A stretch of DNA of 64,000 nucleotides from Agrobacterium larrymoorei (GTDB lineage: Bacteria > Pseudomonadota > Alphaproteobacteria > Rhizobiales > Rhizobiaceae), in assembly GCF_013322225.1 (NCBI RefSeq), contig NZ_JAAMFB010000009.1:1-64000 (forward strand). The letters run 5' to 3'. A program made the position numbers and the translations under genes. The notes beneath the pieces are model-generated. The model was given only the letters and a program-made list of their open reading frames with translations. It was not told the DNA's origin and did not search any database. Below are positions 55,270 to 64,000 of the stretch, in pieces (positions within the stretch are counted from its first letter, which is position 1; each line of letters begins with the position of its first letter).

Positions 55270-56559
55270 ATGTCGAACACAGATGCCTTCTTTTCCAGCC
55301 CGCTTGCCGAAATCGATCCCGACATTTTCGGTGCGATCGAAAAGGAGCTGGGTCGTCAGCGCCACGAGATCGAACTGATCGCTTCTGAAAACATCGTTTC
55401 CCGCGCCGTTCTGGAAGCGCAGGGCTCGATCATGACCAACAAATATGCCGAGGGCTATCCGGGCAAGCGTTATTACGGCGGATGTCAGTTTGTCGACATT
55501 GCCGAAGAGCTCGCAATCGAGCGCGCCAAGAAGCTGTTTGGCGTGAACTTCGCCAACGTTCAGCCAAACTCAGGCTCGCAGATGAACCAGGCCGTGTTCC
55601 TCGCGCTGCTTCAGCCGGGCGATACCTTCATGGGTCTGGACCTGAATTCCGGTGGTCACCTGACGCACGGTTCGCCGGTCAACATGTCCGGCAAGTGGTT
55701 TAATGTCGTGTCCTACGGCGTTCGTGAAGGCGACAACCTTCTCGACATGGACGAAGTCGAGCGCAAGGCCAAGGAAACCAAGCCGAAGCTGATCCTCGCA
55801 GGCGGCACGGCTTATTCGCGCGTCTGGGACTGGAAGCGTTTCCGCGAAATCGCAGACGAAGTCGGTGCGTACCTCATGGTCGACATGGCGCATATTGCCG
55901 GTCTCGTTGCCGGTGGCCAGCATCCCTCGCCGTTCCCGCATGCCCATGTTGCAACGACGACGACCCACAAGTCGCTTCGCGGCCCACGTGGCGGCATGAT
56001 CCTGACCAATGACGAGGACCTTGCCAAAAAGTTCAACTCGGCCGTCTTCCCTGGTCTTCAGGGTGGTCCGCTGATGCACGTCATCGCTGCCAAGGCCGTT
56101 GCCTTCGGTGAGGCGCTGAAGCCTGAATTCAAGGATTACGCGGCGCAGATCGTGAAAAACGCCAAGGCTCTTTCCGAGACCCTCATCGACGGTGGTCTAG
56201 ACGTCGTTTCCGGCGGCACGGACAACCACCTGATGCTGGTCGATCTTCGCAAGAAGAACGCCACCGGCAAGCGCGCGGAAGCCGCTCTTGGTCGCGCCTA
56301 CATCACCTGCAACAAGAACGGCATTCCGTTCGACCCTGAAAAGCCTTTCGTGACCTCCGGCGTTCGGCTCGGCACGCCTGCGGGTACGACGCGTGGCTTC
56401 AAGGAAGCGGAATTCCGTGAGATCGGCAAACTGATTGTGGAAACGCTGGATGGCCTCAAGGCTGCCAATTCCGATGAAGGCAATGCCGGTGTAGAAGCTG
56501 CGGTACGCGAGAAGGTCGTCGCTTTGACTGATCGTTTCCCGATGTACCCGTACCTCTAA
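55270..56559 (+). CDS. glyA: Serine hydroxymethyltransferase
   Basis: A 429-residue PLP enzyme interconverting serine and glycine while charging tetrahydrofolate with one-carbon units. The PLP lysine is in [15 protein letters not shown], and other family blocks are [16 protein letters not shown] and [10 protein letters not shown] (here [13 protein letters not shown]). It leads the glyA-nrdR-ribD-ribE run, 13 bases before nrdR, linking C1 supply with dNTP and flavin synthesis. RBS CAGGAG precedes the ATG. Confidence 0.96.
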   Translation: MSNTDAFFSSPLAEIDPDIFGAIEKELGRQRHEIELIASENIVSRAVLEAQGSIMTNKYAEGYPGKRYYGGCQFVDIAEELAIERAKKLFGVNFANVQPNSGSQMNQAVFLALLQPGDTFMGLDLNSGGHLTHGSPVNMSGKWFNVVSYGVREGDNLLDMDEVERKAKETKPKLILAGGTAYSRVWDWKRFREIADEVGAYLMVDMAHIAGLVAGGQHPSPFPHAHVATTTTHKSLRGPRGGMILTNDEDLAKKFNSAVFPGLQGGPLMHVIAAKAVAFGEALKPEFKDYAAQIVKNAKALSETLIDGGLDVVSGGTDNHLMLVDLRKKNATGKRAEAALGRAYITCNKNGIPFDPEKPFVTSGVRLGTPAGTTRGFKEAEFREIGKLIVETLDGLKAANSDEGNAGVEAAVREKVVALTDRFPMYPYL

Positions 56560-56572
56560 GAAGGAATAGTGG

Positions 56573-57052
56573 ATGCGCTGCCCGTTTTGCGGTTCTGAAG
56601 ACACACAGGTCAAGGACTCGCGTCCGGCGGAGGATAACACCTCCATCCGCCGGCGGCGCATCTGCCCGGATTGCGGCGGTCGCTTTACCACCTACGAACG
56701 CGTTCAGTTGCGTGAGTTGATGGTCATCAAGAAGAGCGGCCGCAAGCTTCCCTTCGATCGTGAAAAGCTGGTGCGGTCTTTCGAGATCGCACTGCGCAAA
56801 CGCCCGGTGGACCGCGACCGTATTGAGCGCGCGGTTTCCGGTATTGCCCGCCGTTTGGAAAGCTCCGGCGAGACGGAAATTCAATCGGAAGAAATTGGCT
56901 TGCAGGTTCTCGAAGCGCTGAAAAGCCTCGATGATGTGGCCTTCGTGCGCTATGCGTCCGTGTACCGCGATTTCAGCCATGCGGAAGATTTCGAGAACGT
57001 TATCGCGGAAATCAACGCGAAAATTGCGCGCGATACGGATGCCGGAAACTGA
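56573..57052 (+). CDS. nrdR: Transcriptional repressor NrdR
   Basis: A 159-residue regulator of ribonucleotide reductase genes. The N-terminal zinc ribbon has [15 protein letters not shown] and [13 protein letters not shown], followed by the ATP-cone domain ([20 protein letters not shown]) that senses dATP/ATP. It represses nrd operons by binding NrdR boxes when dATP is high. Spacing of 13 bases after glyA and two before ribD implies one transcript, the usual order in alphaproteobacteria. Confidence 0.95.
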   Translation: MRCPFCGSEDTQVKDSRPAEDNTSIRRRRICPDCGGRFTTYERVQLRELMVIKKSGRKLPFDREKLVRSFEIALRKRPVDRDRIERAVSGIARRLESSGETEIQSEEIGLQVLEALKSLDDVAFVRYASVYRDFSHAEDFENVIAEINAKIARDTDAGN

Positions 57053-57054
57053 CC

Positions 57055-58179
57055 ATGACCACCCGCGCCGATGATGAACGATTTATGGCGCGCGCCATCG
57101 AAATCTCCCGCCGCCATACAGGTTTGACCGAAACCAACCCCTCCGTTGGATGCGTTCTGGTCAAGGATGGCCAGATCATCGCCGAAGCCGTGACCTCAAT
57201 CGGCGGCAGGCCGCATGCAGAGCGCAATGCACTGGATATCGCAGGCGAAGCGGCGAAGGGTGCGACAGCCTATGTGACGCTCGAACCATGCTCCCACTGG
57301 GGACGAACGCCGCCCTGTGCAAATGCGCTGGTGGAGTTCGGCATTGCGCGTGCGGTCGTCTCGGTGGATGACCCGGATGAGCGGGTCGCGGGGCGTGGAT
57401 ATCAGATACTTCGTGACGCGGGGATATCGGTCGACACCGGCATTTTGCGTCAGGAAAGTGAACGGGCGCTGGCGGGCTATCTGACACGGAAGATCAAAAA
57501 ACGGCCGCACGTAACTTTGAAGCTCGCCGTGTCTGCCGATGGAATGATCGGTCGCAAAGACGAGGGGCAGGTTGCCATCACCGGCCCAGAAGCGCGACAT
57601 GCCGTGCATGAGTTGCGGGCGCGCTGCGACGCGATACTCGTTGGCATAGGCACGGCGCTTTCTGACGATCCTGAGCTTAACGTCCGCATTTCGGGCATGG
57701 AACATCATTCGCCGGTGCGTTTCGTGCTGGACCGGCGGCTGGATTTGCCGCTGGCGTCGAAGCTGGTGAAGACGGCCCACACTGTGCCGACCGTTGCCGT
57801 TGTGATACCGTCTGCCGCGCTGCCGGTTAACGTCGCCGCCAGTGATCCTGAAGAGATTCAGCCGATTGATCAAAAGCGAGTCGGATTGAGTGGGGCAGGC
57901 GTGGAAATCCTCGAAGTGACCGACCTCGACGATTTTCTGCTGACCCTCGGTGCGCGGGAAATGTCCGAGCTTCTTGTCGAAGGCGGCGCGGTCGCTGCAC
58001 GTGCCTTTCTCGGAGCCGGACTGGTCGACCGTATTCTTCTGTTTGAAAGCCCGGTCATAATCGGTGAGGACGGTATTGAAACGCCGCTGAAGCGCGCCGA
58101 TATCCCGCAGGATTATTACTTTATCGGCGAGACGACTTATGGTGCGGATCGCTGTTTCGATTATGAAAGGCCGCTTTGA
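57055..58179 (+). CDS. ribD: Bifunctional riboflavin biosynthesis protein RibD
   Basis: A 374-residue two-domain enzyme for steps two and three of riboflavin synthesis. The N-terminal deaminase has the zinc motif HAE (GGRPHAERNAL) and PCSHWGRTPPC, and the C-terminal NADPH-dependent reductase starts near KRPHVTLKLAVSADG, with LLVEGGAVAARAFL later. The ATG begins two bases after the nrdR stop; the stop shares a base with the ribE ATG. No FMN riboswitch is seen upstream, in line with the nrdR coupling. Confidence 0.95.
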   Translation: MTTRADDERFMARAIEISRRHTGLTETNPSVGCVLVKDGQIIAEAVTSIGGRPHAERNALDIAGEAAKGATAYVTLEPCSHWGRTPPCANALVEFGIARAVVSVDDPDERVAGRGYQILRDAGISVDTGILRQESERALAGYLTRKIKKRPHVTLKLAVSADGMIGRKDEGQVAITGPEARHAVHELRARCDAILVGIGTALSDDPELNVRISGMEHHSPVRFVLDRRLDLPLASKLVKTAHTVPTVAVVIPSAALPVNVAASDPEEIQPIDQKRVGLSGAGVEILEVTDLDDFLLTLGAREMSELLVEGGAVAARAFLGAGLVDRILLFESPVIIGEDGIETPLKRADIPQDYYFIGETTYGADRCFDYERPL

Positions 58180-58790
58180 TGTTCACCGGTATCGTCACTG
58201 ATGTTGGAACTGTTTCGCAATTGCAGCCCCTGCCCGAAGGCGTGCGTCTGCGCGTGGCCACGAATTACGACCCAAAGACTATCGACATGGGGGCTTCAAT
58301 TTCCCACGGTGGCGTCTGCCTGACGGTGACGAGACTGCCGGAAGACGCCAGCAACGAACGCTGGTACGAAGTTGAAGCATGGGAAGAGGCGCTGCGCCTG
58401 ACGACAATTTCCGCATGGCAGCAGGGTACGAAGGTCAATCTCGAGCGCGCGTTGAAGATCGGCGACGAACTTGGCGGACACATCGTTTCCGGCCATGTCG
58501 ATGGCAAGGCAGAAATTCTGTCCGTCGAATCTGAGGGCGAGGCCGTGCGTATCCGCCTGCGCGCACCGGAACATCTGGCAAAATTCGTCGCACCAAAAGG
58601 CTCCGTCGCGCTGGACGGCACATCGCTCACCGTCAATGCCGTGGATGGACCGGACTTCGATGTGTTGTTGATCCGCCATACGCTGACGGTTACGACCTGG
58701 GGTGACCGCAACCCCGGTGATTTCGTCAATTTCGAAGTCGATACGATGGCCCGCTATGCGGCACGCCTTGCGGAATTTCCGTCGAAGTAG
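58179..58790 (+). CDS. ribE: Riboflavin synthase alpha chain
   Basis: A 203-residue enzyme with the two repeated barrels of riboflavin synthase, starting with the invariant MFTGIV. The repeats show GASISHGGVCLTVT and GSVALDGTSLTVN, each with lumazine-binding residues. It dismutates two dimethylribityllumazines, supplied by RibH, to riboflavin and the RibH substrate. Its ATG overlaps the ribD stop by one base (TGATG); the LysE-type gene follows after 52 bases. Confidence 0.95.
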   Translation: MFTGIVTDVGTVSQLQPLPEGVRLRVATNYDPKTIDMGASISHGGVCLTVTRLPEDASNERWYEVEAWEEALRLTTISAWQQGTKVNLERALKIGDELGGHIVSGHVDGKAEILSVESEGEAVRIRLRAPEHLAKFVAPKGSVALDGTSLTVNAVDGPDFDVLLIRHTLTVTTWGDRNPGDFVNFEVDTMARYAARLAEFPSK

Positions 58791-58842
58791 GATGGTGACG
58801 ACAAGCAGTGCTTGAACGCGCTGCACCGCCCCGGAGCGCAAT

Positions 58843-59475
58843 ATGCCATCTTATGAACTGCTTGCGGCTTTCTTTGTAACGACTGCTCTTTTCGCGTACA
58901 TTCCCGGACCCGCCATGCTTTATGCCGCGGCGCAGACCATGGCGCGGGGGCGGTTTGCCGGGTTGATGGCGGTTCTTGGCATTCATGTTGGTTGCTATGT
59001 TCATATTTTTGCAGCGGCGGCGGGGTTGTCGGTTCTGTTCCAGGCGGTGCCGTGGCTCTATCTTGCCGTGAAGCTTGGAGGCGCCTGCTATCTGATCTGG
59101 CTCGGCTTTTCGATGCTTCGCTCGAAGCTTGAAGATGGGATGGCGAGCGTCATGATCGAGCCGAAGTCGGCCAGACGGGCTTTTGTCGACAGCATTATCG
59201 TGGATATGTTGAACCCTAAGACCGCACTGTTCTTTCTGGCGTTTCTGCCGCAATTCGTCGATCCCGCAGCGGCATTTCCGGTGTGGCTGCAATTCCTGAT
59301 CCTCGGCGTGGCGGTGAATTTCATTTTCTCCTCAGCGGATCTGTTGGGTGTTCTTCTGGCAGGCGCGATGGTGGGACGATTGAAGCGGTCGTCAGTAGCG
59401 CAGGCGCTTGCGCGGCGCGCGGCGGGCACGGTTTTGATGGGGCTTGGCGTTCATCTGGCGCTGCAACGGGGCTGA
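58843..59475 (+). CDS. LysE-family exporter
   Basis: A 210-residue inner-membrane protein with six helices and the LysE/RhtB start [24 protein letters not shown]-like (the family PGPAM motif is visible), then a [17 protein letters not shown] segment and [19 protein letters not shown]. The substrate is not determined; relatives export lysine, arginine, homoserine or threonine. It sits between ribE and ribH on the same strand, so it is probably cotranscribed with the riboflavin genes, which does not by itself show a flavin-related role. Confidence 0.88.
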   Translation: MPSYELLAAFFVTTALFAYIPGPAMLYAAAQTMARGRFAGLMAVLGIHVGCYVHIFAAAAGLSVLFQAVPWLYLAVKLGGACYLIWLGFSMLRSKLEDGMASVMIEPKSARRAFVDSIIVDMLNPKTALFFLAFLPQFVDPAAAFPVWLQFLILGVAVNFIFSSADLLGVLLAGAMVGRLKRSSVAQALARRAAGTVLMGLGVHLALQRG

Positions 59476-59609
59476 TCGACGGGTCTGAACACGCGACCAA
59501 ACGCCGCCCAGGCAGCAGCAATGCATTAAAAATACTTGCCAAGCGCTGCAAGCCATGGTTTGACCGCGCCAAAAGCCGGTATGATCGGCGTAAGCTTCAG
59601 GAAACTCCC

Positions 59610-60056
59610 ATGTCCAAGCCCCATCTTCTCATCGTAGAAGCTCGTTTTTATGACGATATGGCCGATGCACTGCTCGATGGCGCAAAGTTTGCGCTCGAAG
59701 AGGCTGGCGCCACCTATGACATCATCACCGTTCCCGGCGCGCTGGAAATCCCGGCAGCCATAGCCATGGCGCTAGATGGCGCAGACAATGGCGGCACGGA
59801 ATATGATGGCTTCGTCGCACTCGGCATGGTCATTCGCGGCGAGACCTATCACTTCGATATCGTTGCGAACGAATCCTCACGCGCCATCATGGACCTGACC
59901 GTCAGCGAATCGCTTGCCATTGGCAACGGCATTCTGACTGTCGAGAATGATGAGCAGGCTTGGGCACGCGTGCGCCGTTCGGACAAGGACAAGGGCGGCT
60001 TTGCTGCCCGTGCGGCGCTGACCATGATCGAACTCAAGAAGAAGCTGGGTGGTTGA
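59610..60056 (+). CDS. ribH: 6,7-dimethyl-8-ribityllumazine synthase RibH
   Basis: A 148-residue lumazine synthase, joining the ribD product with 3,4-dihydroxy-2-butanone 4-phosphate. Family blocks are [37 protein letters not shown] and [19 protein letters not shown], including the catalytic His. The stop lies four bases before the nusB ATG. Rhizobiaceae often carry two RibH types; this one, in the rib-nusB context, is the biosynthetic form. The 134 bases after the LysE gene may hold its promoter. Confidence 0.94.
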   Translation: MSKPHLLIVEARFYDDMADALLDGAKFALEEAGATYDIITVPGALEIPAAIAMALDGADNGGTEYDGFVALGMVIRGETYHFDIVANESSRAIMDLTVSESLAIGNGILTVENDEQAWARVRRSDKDKGGFAARAALTMIELKKKLGG

Positions 60057-60060
60057 TAGC

Positions 60061-60558
60061 ATGACGAGTGTCGAAAACGGCGCAGAGCCGCGTCAGCCTT
60101 CCATCAAGCCGGTCAACCAGCGCGGGGCCGCACGCCTCGCAGCCGTGCAGGCGCTGTACCAGATGGATGTTGGTGGCACTGGCGTCATGGAAGTGGTCGC
60201 CGAATATGAGGCGCATCGTCTTGGCAAGGAAGTGGATGGCGAGACCTATCTCAAGGCCGATCCGTCCTGGTTCCGCTCCATTGTTTCCGGCGTCGTGCGC
60301 GATCAGACCAAAATCGACCCGCTGGTACGTTCCGCTCTTCAGGAAGACTGGCCGCTGTCGCGCCTCGACACCACGGTTCGCGCCATCCTGCGCGCTGGCA
60401 CCTTCGAAATCCTTGAGCGCAAGGATGTTCCGGTCGCCGTGATCGTGACCGAATACGTCGAAATCGCCCGCGCATTCTTCGAGAATGATGAGCCGAAGCT
60501 CGTCAATGCGGTTCTCGATCGTATTGCCAAACAGGTGCGCGGCGAGGCCAAGCGCTGA
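60061..60558 (+). CDS. nusB: Transcription antitermination factor NusB
   Basis: A 165-residue all-helical RNA-binding protein that with NusE binds boxA of rRNA leaders and prevents premature termination. Recognisable parts are [36 protein letters not shown] and [22 protein letters not shown]. The ribH-nusB order is ancient and common. The ATG follows the ribH stop by four bases. Confidence 0.94.
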   Translation: MTSVENGAEPRQPSIKPVNQRGAARLAAVQALYQMDVGGTGVMEVVAEYEAHRLGKEVDGETYLKADPSWFRSIVSGVVRDQTKIDPLVRSALQEDWPLSRLDTTVRAILRAGTFEILERKDVPVAVIVTEYVEIARAFFENDEPKLVNAVLDRIAKQVRGEAKR

Positions 60559-60579
60559 TAAAAATGGAATGAGGAAGAC

Positions 60580-61803
60580 ATGAGCGCGGTATCGGTTGCT
60601 GGTCTTGAAGGCCAACTTTCTGAGGCTAAGCGCAATGTCTTTCTCCTGACCATCGCTCAGGCGATCCTTGGTTCTGCCGGGCCTTTGAGCTTTTCCGTTG
60701 GCGCGCTGGCGGGCTATCAGCTTCTTGGTGCAGACAAGTCTCTGGCCACCGCTCCGCTCACCGGTTTCAACATCGGCGTTGCCTTCGGTGCCATTGCGGT
60801 CGCTCTGGCTGCAAAGTTTCTTGGGCGGAAGGCGGGCTTCGTTCTCGGCGCGCTGCTATGCTCCACAGGCGGCGCGCTTGCAGCAACCGCGCTGTTTCGA
60901 ACGGATTTCTGGCTGTTTGCACTGGGCCTGATGCTGATCGGGCTCGCGGGTGGCTTTACGCAGAAAATTCGTTTCGCCGCTGCCGATGCATCTCCATCCT
61001 TCTACAAGCCCAAGGCAATCTCTTGGATTCTGGCGGGCGGGGTGGTCTCCGCAATCGTCGGGCCTCAGCTGGCCATTTTCGGCAAGGATATTCTTGCCCC
61101 GGTCACCTTCTCAGGTGCGTTCATTGCGCTGGTGCCGCTTGGTCTGATTGCCGCTGGCGTCCTCACGCTCCTGAAATTGCCTGAGCCTAAGCAGGCGGTA
61201 ACGACTGAGCCCGTTCGGCCACTCCTTGAAATCGTCGCAACGCGCCGATTCATAACCGGCATGGTATGCGGCATCGGCTCCTATGCGTTGATGACCTTCA
61301 TGATGATCGGCGCGCCTCTTGCCATGGTCGTGGGCTGTGGCTTTCCAAGCGAGCTTGCGACGCTTGGCATTCAATGGCACGTACTTGCAATGTTCGGCCC
61401 CAGTTTCTTCACCGGCATTCTCATCACGCGCTTCGGGGCGGAAAAAGTCGTGGCCGCGGGCCTCTTCATCCTCATGGCCTGCGCAATCGTGGCGCATATG
61501 GGCGTGGAGCTCTGGAATTTTTGGGCGGCGCTCATTCTTTTAGGAGCCGGTTGGAACTTCGGCTTTATCGGGGCAACCTCCATCGTATCTTCCAGTTACC
61601 GCCCGCATGAGGCGGACAAGGTGCAGGGCTTCCACGATATCGTGCTGTTCGGCATGGTTGCCATGTCATCCTTTTCGTCTGGCAAGGTCTTCACCTCATG
61701 GGGCTGGTCGGTGATGAACCTCGTCATCTGGCCGGTCGCGGGTCTTTGTCTTCTGCTGGTGATGACGCTGATATTCAGCAAAGCGCAAAAACTAAAATCA
61801 TAA
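60580..61803 (+). CDS. MFS transporter
   Basis: A 407-residue major facilitator with twelve predicted helices, beginning NVFLLTIAQAILGSAGPLSF. The A-like motif is FLGRKAGFVLGALLCSTGG. The substrate is not predictable; relatives are annotated as drug or carbohydrate carriers. It follows nusB by 21 bases on the same strand and may be cotranscribed. RBS is GGAAGAC, moderate. Confidence 0.85.
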   Translation: MSAVSVAGLEGQLSEAKRNVFLLTIAQAILGSAGPLSFSVGALAGYQLLGADKSLATAPLTGFNIGVAFGAIAVALAAKFLGRKAGFVLGALLCSTGGALAATALFRTDFWLFALGLMLIGLAGGFTQKIRFAAADASPSFYKPKAISWILAGGVVSAIVGPQLAIFGKDILAPVTFSGAFIALVPLGLIAAGVLTLLKLPEPKQAVTTEPVRPLLEIVATRRFITGMVCGIGSYALMTFMMIGAPLAMVVGCGFPSELATLGIQWHVLAMFGPSFFTGILITRFGAEKVVAAGLFILMACAIVAHMGVELWNFWAALILLGAGWNFGFIGATSIVSSSYRPHEADKVQGFHDIVLFGMVAMSSFSSGKVFTSWGWSVMNLVIWPVAGLCLLLVMTLIFSKAQKLKS

Positions 61804-61900
61804 AGATAAGCAACTGCTTGTTGATCTTCGCACTTGACGCGACGCCTTCCGGCAACGCAATCTCCACCCGCATGCCGTTTCTTCCTTGGGAGGGGAACAA

Positions 61901-62092
61901 ATGGCTCACCTTGGCGTAAGGCGCTTTGCGCCTCACGCCCCGCATGTGGTTTCGCCCGCCGGGGAGGGAGTTGAGGACCCGGCACAATGGGAGGTAAGTG
62001 CGAATGACCGTCATTGCATTGGTAATTTTATGCGGTGCCCTTTCTATCGCTTATGCGATTTGGGCAACGAAAAGCGTTCTGGAGGCCGATGA
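61901..62092 (+). other. Possible upstream ORF in the hppA leader
   Basis: A 63-codon frame with a very strong GGGAGGGG site five bases before its ATG, overlapping the hppA start in another frame. It spans a leader hairpin (AGGCGC/GCGCCT plus GGCGT/ACGCC, 61913-61939). The predicted peptide resembles nothing I know and is arginine- and proline-rich. It may be a translational-coupling leader or only the hppA leader with a chance frame. Confidence 0.3.
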
Positions 62093-64000
62093 GGGCACAG
62101 AGCGCATGCGTGAAATAGCAGGCTATATTCGTGAGGGCGCGCAGGCTTACCTCACCCGTCAATATCTCACCATCGCAATTGTCGGTGTAATCGTCACGAT
62201 AGCGGCATGGATTCTTCTCTCAGCCGAAGCTGCTGTCGGTTTCGTTATTGGTGCCGTTTTGTCGGGCGCTGCCGGTTTCGTCGGTATGCATGTCTCGGTC
62301 CGGGCCAATCTTCGCACGGCGCAGGCCGCTTCTCACAGCCTTGCGGCAGGCCTCGATATCGCGTTCAAATCCGGCGCGATTACCGGCATGCTGGTTGCCG
62401 GTCTGGCACTGCTCGGTGTCTCCATTTACTATTTCATTCTCACCTCGGTTCTCGGTCACCCGACCGGCTCTCGTGACGTGATCGACGCGCTGGTGTCGCT
62501 CGGCTTCGGCGCATCGCTGATTTCAATCTTCGCCCGTCTCGGCGGCGGCATCTTTACCAAGGGTGCGGATGTCGGCGGCGATCTTGTCGGCAAGGTTGAG
62601 GCGGGCATTCCAGAGGATGACCCGCGTAACCCGGCCACCATCGCCGATAACGTCGGGGACAATGTGGGCGATTGCGCAGGCATGGCAGCGGACCTGTTCG
62701 AGACCTACGCCGTCTCGGTGGTCGCAACCATGGTGCTTGCCGCCATCTTCTTTGCCGGTGCGCCGGTGCTGGAAAGCGCGATGCTCTATCCGCTTGCCAT
62801 TTGCGGCGTTTGCATCCTCACCTCCATTGCCGGAACGTTCTTCGTCAAGCTCGGCACCAACAACTCCATCATGGGCGCGCTTTACAAAGGCCTCATCGCC
62901 ACTGGCGTCTTCTCCGTTGCGGGCCTTGCGGTTGCGACATTCCTCACCATCGGGTGGGGATCGATCGGCACAGTAGCGGGCAAGGATATCACCGGTACGA
63001 ACCTGTTCTTCTGCGGCCTTCTTGGCCTGCTGGTGACGGCGCTGATCGTGGTGATCACCGAATATTATACGGGCACGAACAAGCGTCCGGTCAACTCCAT
63101 CGCCCAGGCCTCCGTCACTGGCCACGGCACCAACGTCATCCAGGGTCTGGCCGTTTCTCTCGAATCGACGGCGCTGCCCGCCATCGTCATCGTCGGCGGC
63201 ATCATCTCGACATACCAGCTTGCGGGCCTCTTCGGCACGGGCATTGCCGTGACGGCGATGCTTGGGCTGGCGGGCATGATCGTGGCGCTTGATGCCTTCG
63301 GCCCGGTGACGGATAATGCCGGTGGTATCGCTGAAATGGCGGGTCTGGACCCTGATGTACGCAAGGCAACGGATGCGCTGGATGCGGTGGGTAATACCAC
63401 CAAGGCGGTGACCAAGGGGTATGCCATCGGCTCTGCCGGTCTAGGCGCTCTGGTATTGTTTGCAGCCTATTCGAACGACCTGTCCTACTTCGCTGCGAAC
63501 GGGGAAACCTATCCTTACTTTCAGGGAATAGGTGAAATCTCCTTCAGCCTTTCCAACCCTTATGTGGTAGCCGGTCTGCTGTTCGGCGGTCTCATCCCAT
63601 ATCTCTTCGGCGGTATTGCCATGACTGCGGTTGGCAAAGCGGCGGGCTCCATCGTCGAAGAGGTTAGGCGCCAGTTTCGTGAAAAGCCCGGCATCATGCA
63701 GGGCACGGAAAAGCCGGATTACGGCAGGGCCGTGGATTTGTTGACCAAGGCGGCCATTCGCGAAATGGTCATTCCATCCCTGCTGCCGGTTCTGGCGCCC
63801 ATCGTCGTCTATTTCGGCGTGCTGCTGATCTCCGGCTCCAAGGCCTCGGCCTTTGCAGCCCTCGGTGCATCGCTGCTGGGCGTCATCATCAACGGTCTGT
63901 TCGTGGCCATCTCCATGACCTCCGGTGGTGGCGCGTGGGATAATGCCAAGAAAAGCTTCGAAGATGGCTTCGTGGACAAGGACGGCGTTCGCCATGTGAA
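62004..64000 (+). CDS. hppA: Proton-translocating inorganic pyrophosphatase HppA, 3' end outside window
   Basis: About 665 codons of a membrane pyrophosphatase, which uses PPi hydrolysis to pump protons. Start is the ATG with GGGAGG eight bases upstream. Multiple membrane helices begin with [16 protein letters not shown]. The active site is [20 protein letters not shown], and the ion-type determinant [10 protein letters not shown] has Lys, as in K+-independent pumps of the R. rubrum type; K+-dependent enzymes have Ala there. No stop is reached: the gene continues past the right edge, so only about the last twenty to fifty residues are missing by family length. Confidence 0.95.
   Translation, partial: MTVIALVILCGALSIAYAIWATKSVLEADEGTERMREIAGYIREGAQAYLTRQYLTIAIVGVIVTIAAWILLSAEAAVGFVIGAVLSGAAGFVGMHVSVRANLRTAQAASHSLAAGLDIAFKSGAITGMLVAGLALLGVSIYYFILTSVLGHPTGSRDVIDALVSLGFGASLISIFARLGGGIFTKGADVGGDLVGKVEAGIPEDDPRNPATIADNVGDNVGDCAGMAADLFETYAVSVVATMVLAAIFFAGAPVLESAMLYPLAICGVCILTSIAGTFFVKLGTNNSIMGALYKGLIATGVFSVAGLAVATFLTIGWGSIGTVAGKDITGTNLFFCGLLGLLVTALIVVITEYYTGTNKRPVNSIAQASVTGHGTNVIQGLAVSLESTALPAIVIVGGIISTYQLAGLFGTGIAVTAMLGLAGMIVALDAFGPVTDNAGGIAEMAGLDPDVRKATDALDAVGNTTKAVTKGYAIGSAGLGALVLFAAYSNDLSYFAANGETYPYFQGIGEISFSLSNPYVVAGLLFGGLIPYLFGGIAMTAVGKAAGSIVEEVRRQFREKPGIMQGTEKPDYGRAVDLLTKAAIREMVIPSLLPVLAPIVVYFGVLLISGSKASAFAALGASLLGVIINGLFVAISMTSGGGAWDNAKKSFEDGFVDKDGVRHV

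Noticed and set aside
57040-58180. FMN riboswitch controlling rib genes
   Set aside because: ribD follows nrdR by two bases and ribE overlaps ribD, leaving no room for an aptamer; the gap before ribH shows none of its conserved blocks.

Overview
The window looks like a chromosomal segment of a Rhizobiaceae bacterium, most likely Agrobacterium. The reasons are a complete sulfoquinovose oxidation (smo) cluster whose sulfoquinovosidase aligns residue for residue with my recollection of the A. tumefaciens enzyme, the alphaproteobacterial LdtR/LdtP pair, Bpt, HdaA, an Omp25/31-type porin-like barrel, and rhizobial gene orders such as ppk-ppx, purM-purN, and nrdR-ribD-ribE-ribH-nusB. No species can be fixed from the sequence alone.

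Layout. Positions 1-780 hold mobile-element debris: the start of an IS481-family transposase running off the left edge and a frameshifted serine-recombinase tail. Positions 779-10625 are the nine-gene smo cluster, as two divergent units: smoC-smoB-smoA leftwards, and smoD, then smoE-F-G-H-I rightwards. The transporter SmoEFGH imports sulfoquinovosyl glycerol, SmoI releases sulfoquinovose, SmoA/SmoC cut the C-S bond using FMNH2 and O2 to give sulfite and 6-oxo-glucose, and SmoB reduces this to glucose. A 22-bp element repeated with 21/22 identity overlaps the -35 box of both promoters. A tRNA-Gln(CUG) whose 3' end faces the cluster closes this region.

From 11 to 25 kb: an Lrp regulator divergent from arginase and ornithine cyclodeaminase, an EamA transporter, a Zn/Cd P-type ATPase with a MerR-type promoter, moaE-moaD-pgsA, uvrC with an overlapping pteridine-reductase-like SDR, an outer-membrane barrel, a GST, an RNase T2 and a YbhN-like membrane protein. 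From 25 to 46 kb: rlmJ, a molybdopterin oxidoreductase, a NUDIX enzyme, a vapBC module, purM-purN, a PerM-type protein with hdaA, ppk-ppx, MgtC, a phytase-like esterase, a membrane nucleotide cyclase, rnd, aspS, a SulP transporter with a structured leader, and an exported protein of unknown function.

From 46 to 64 kb: parC, a doc toxin paired with an AbrB-type antitoxin and controlled by an 11-bp-periodic operator array, bpt, an RDD protein, hemB, a DUF6163-type protein, ldtR-ldtP, glyA-nrdR-ribD-ribE, a LysE-type exporter, ribH-nusB, an MFS transporter and the start of the proton-pumping pyrophosphatase gene hppA, which is cut by the right edge.

The main system of interest is the smo cluster with its control elements and its possible arrival by transfer. 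The second is the doc/AbrB module and its operator. All motif and start-site statements were read by eye; no database search was possible.
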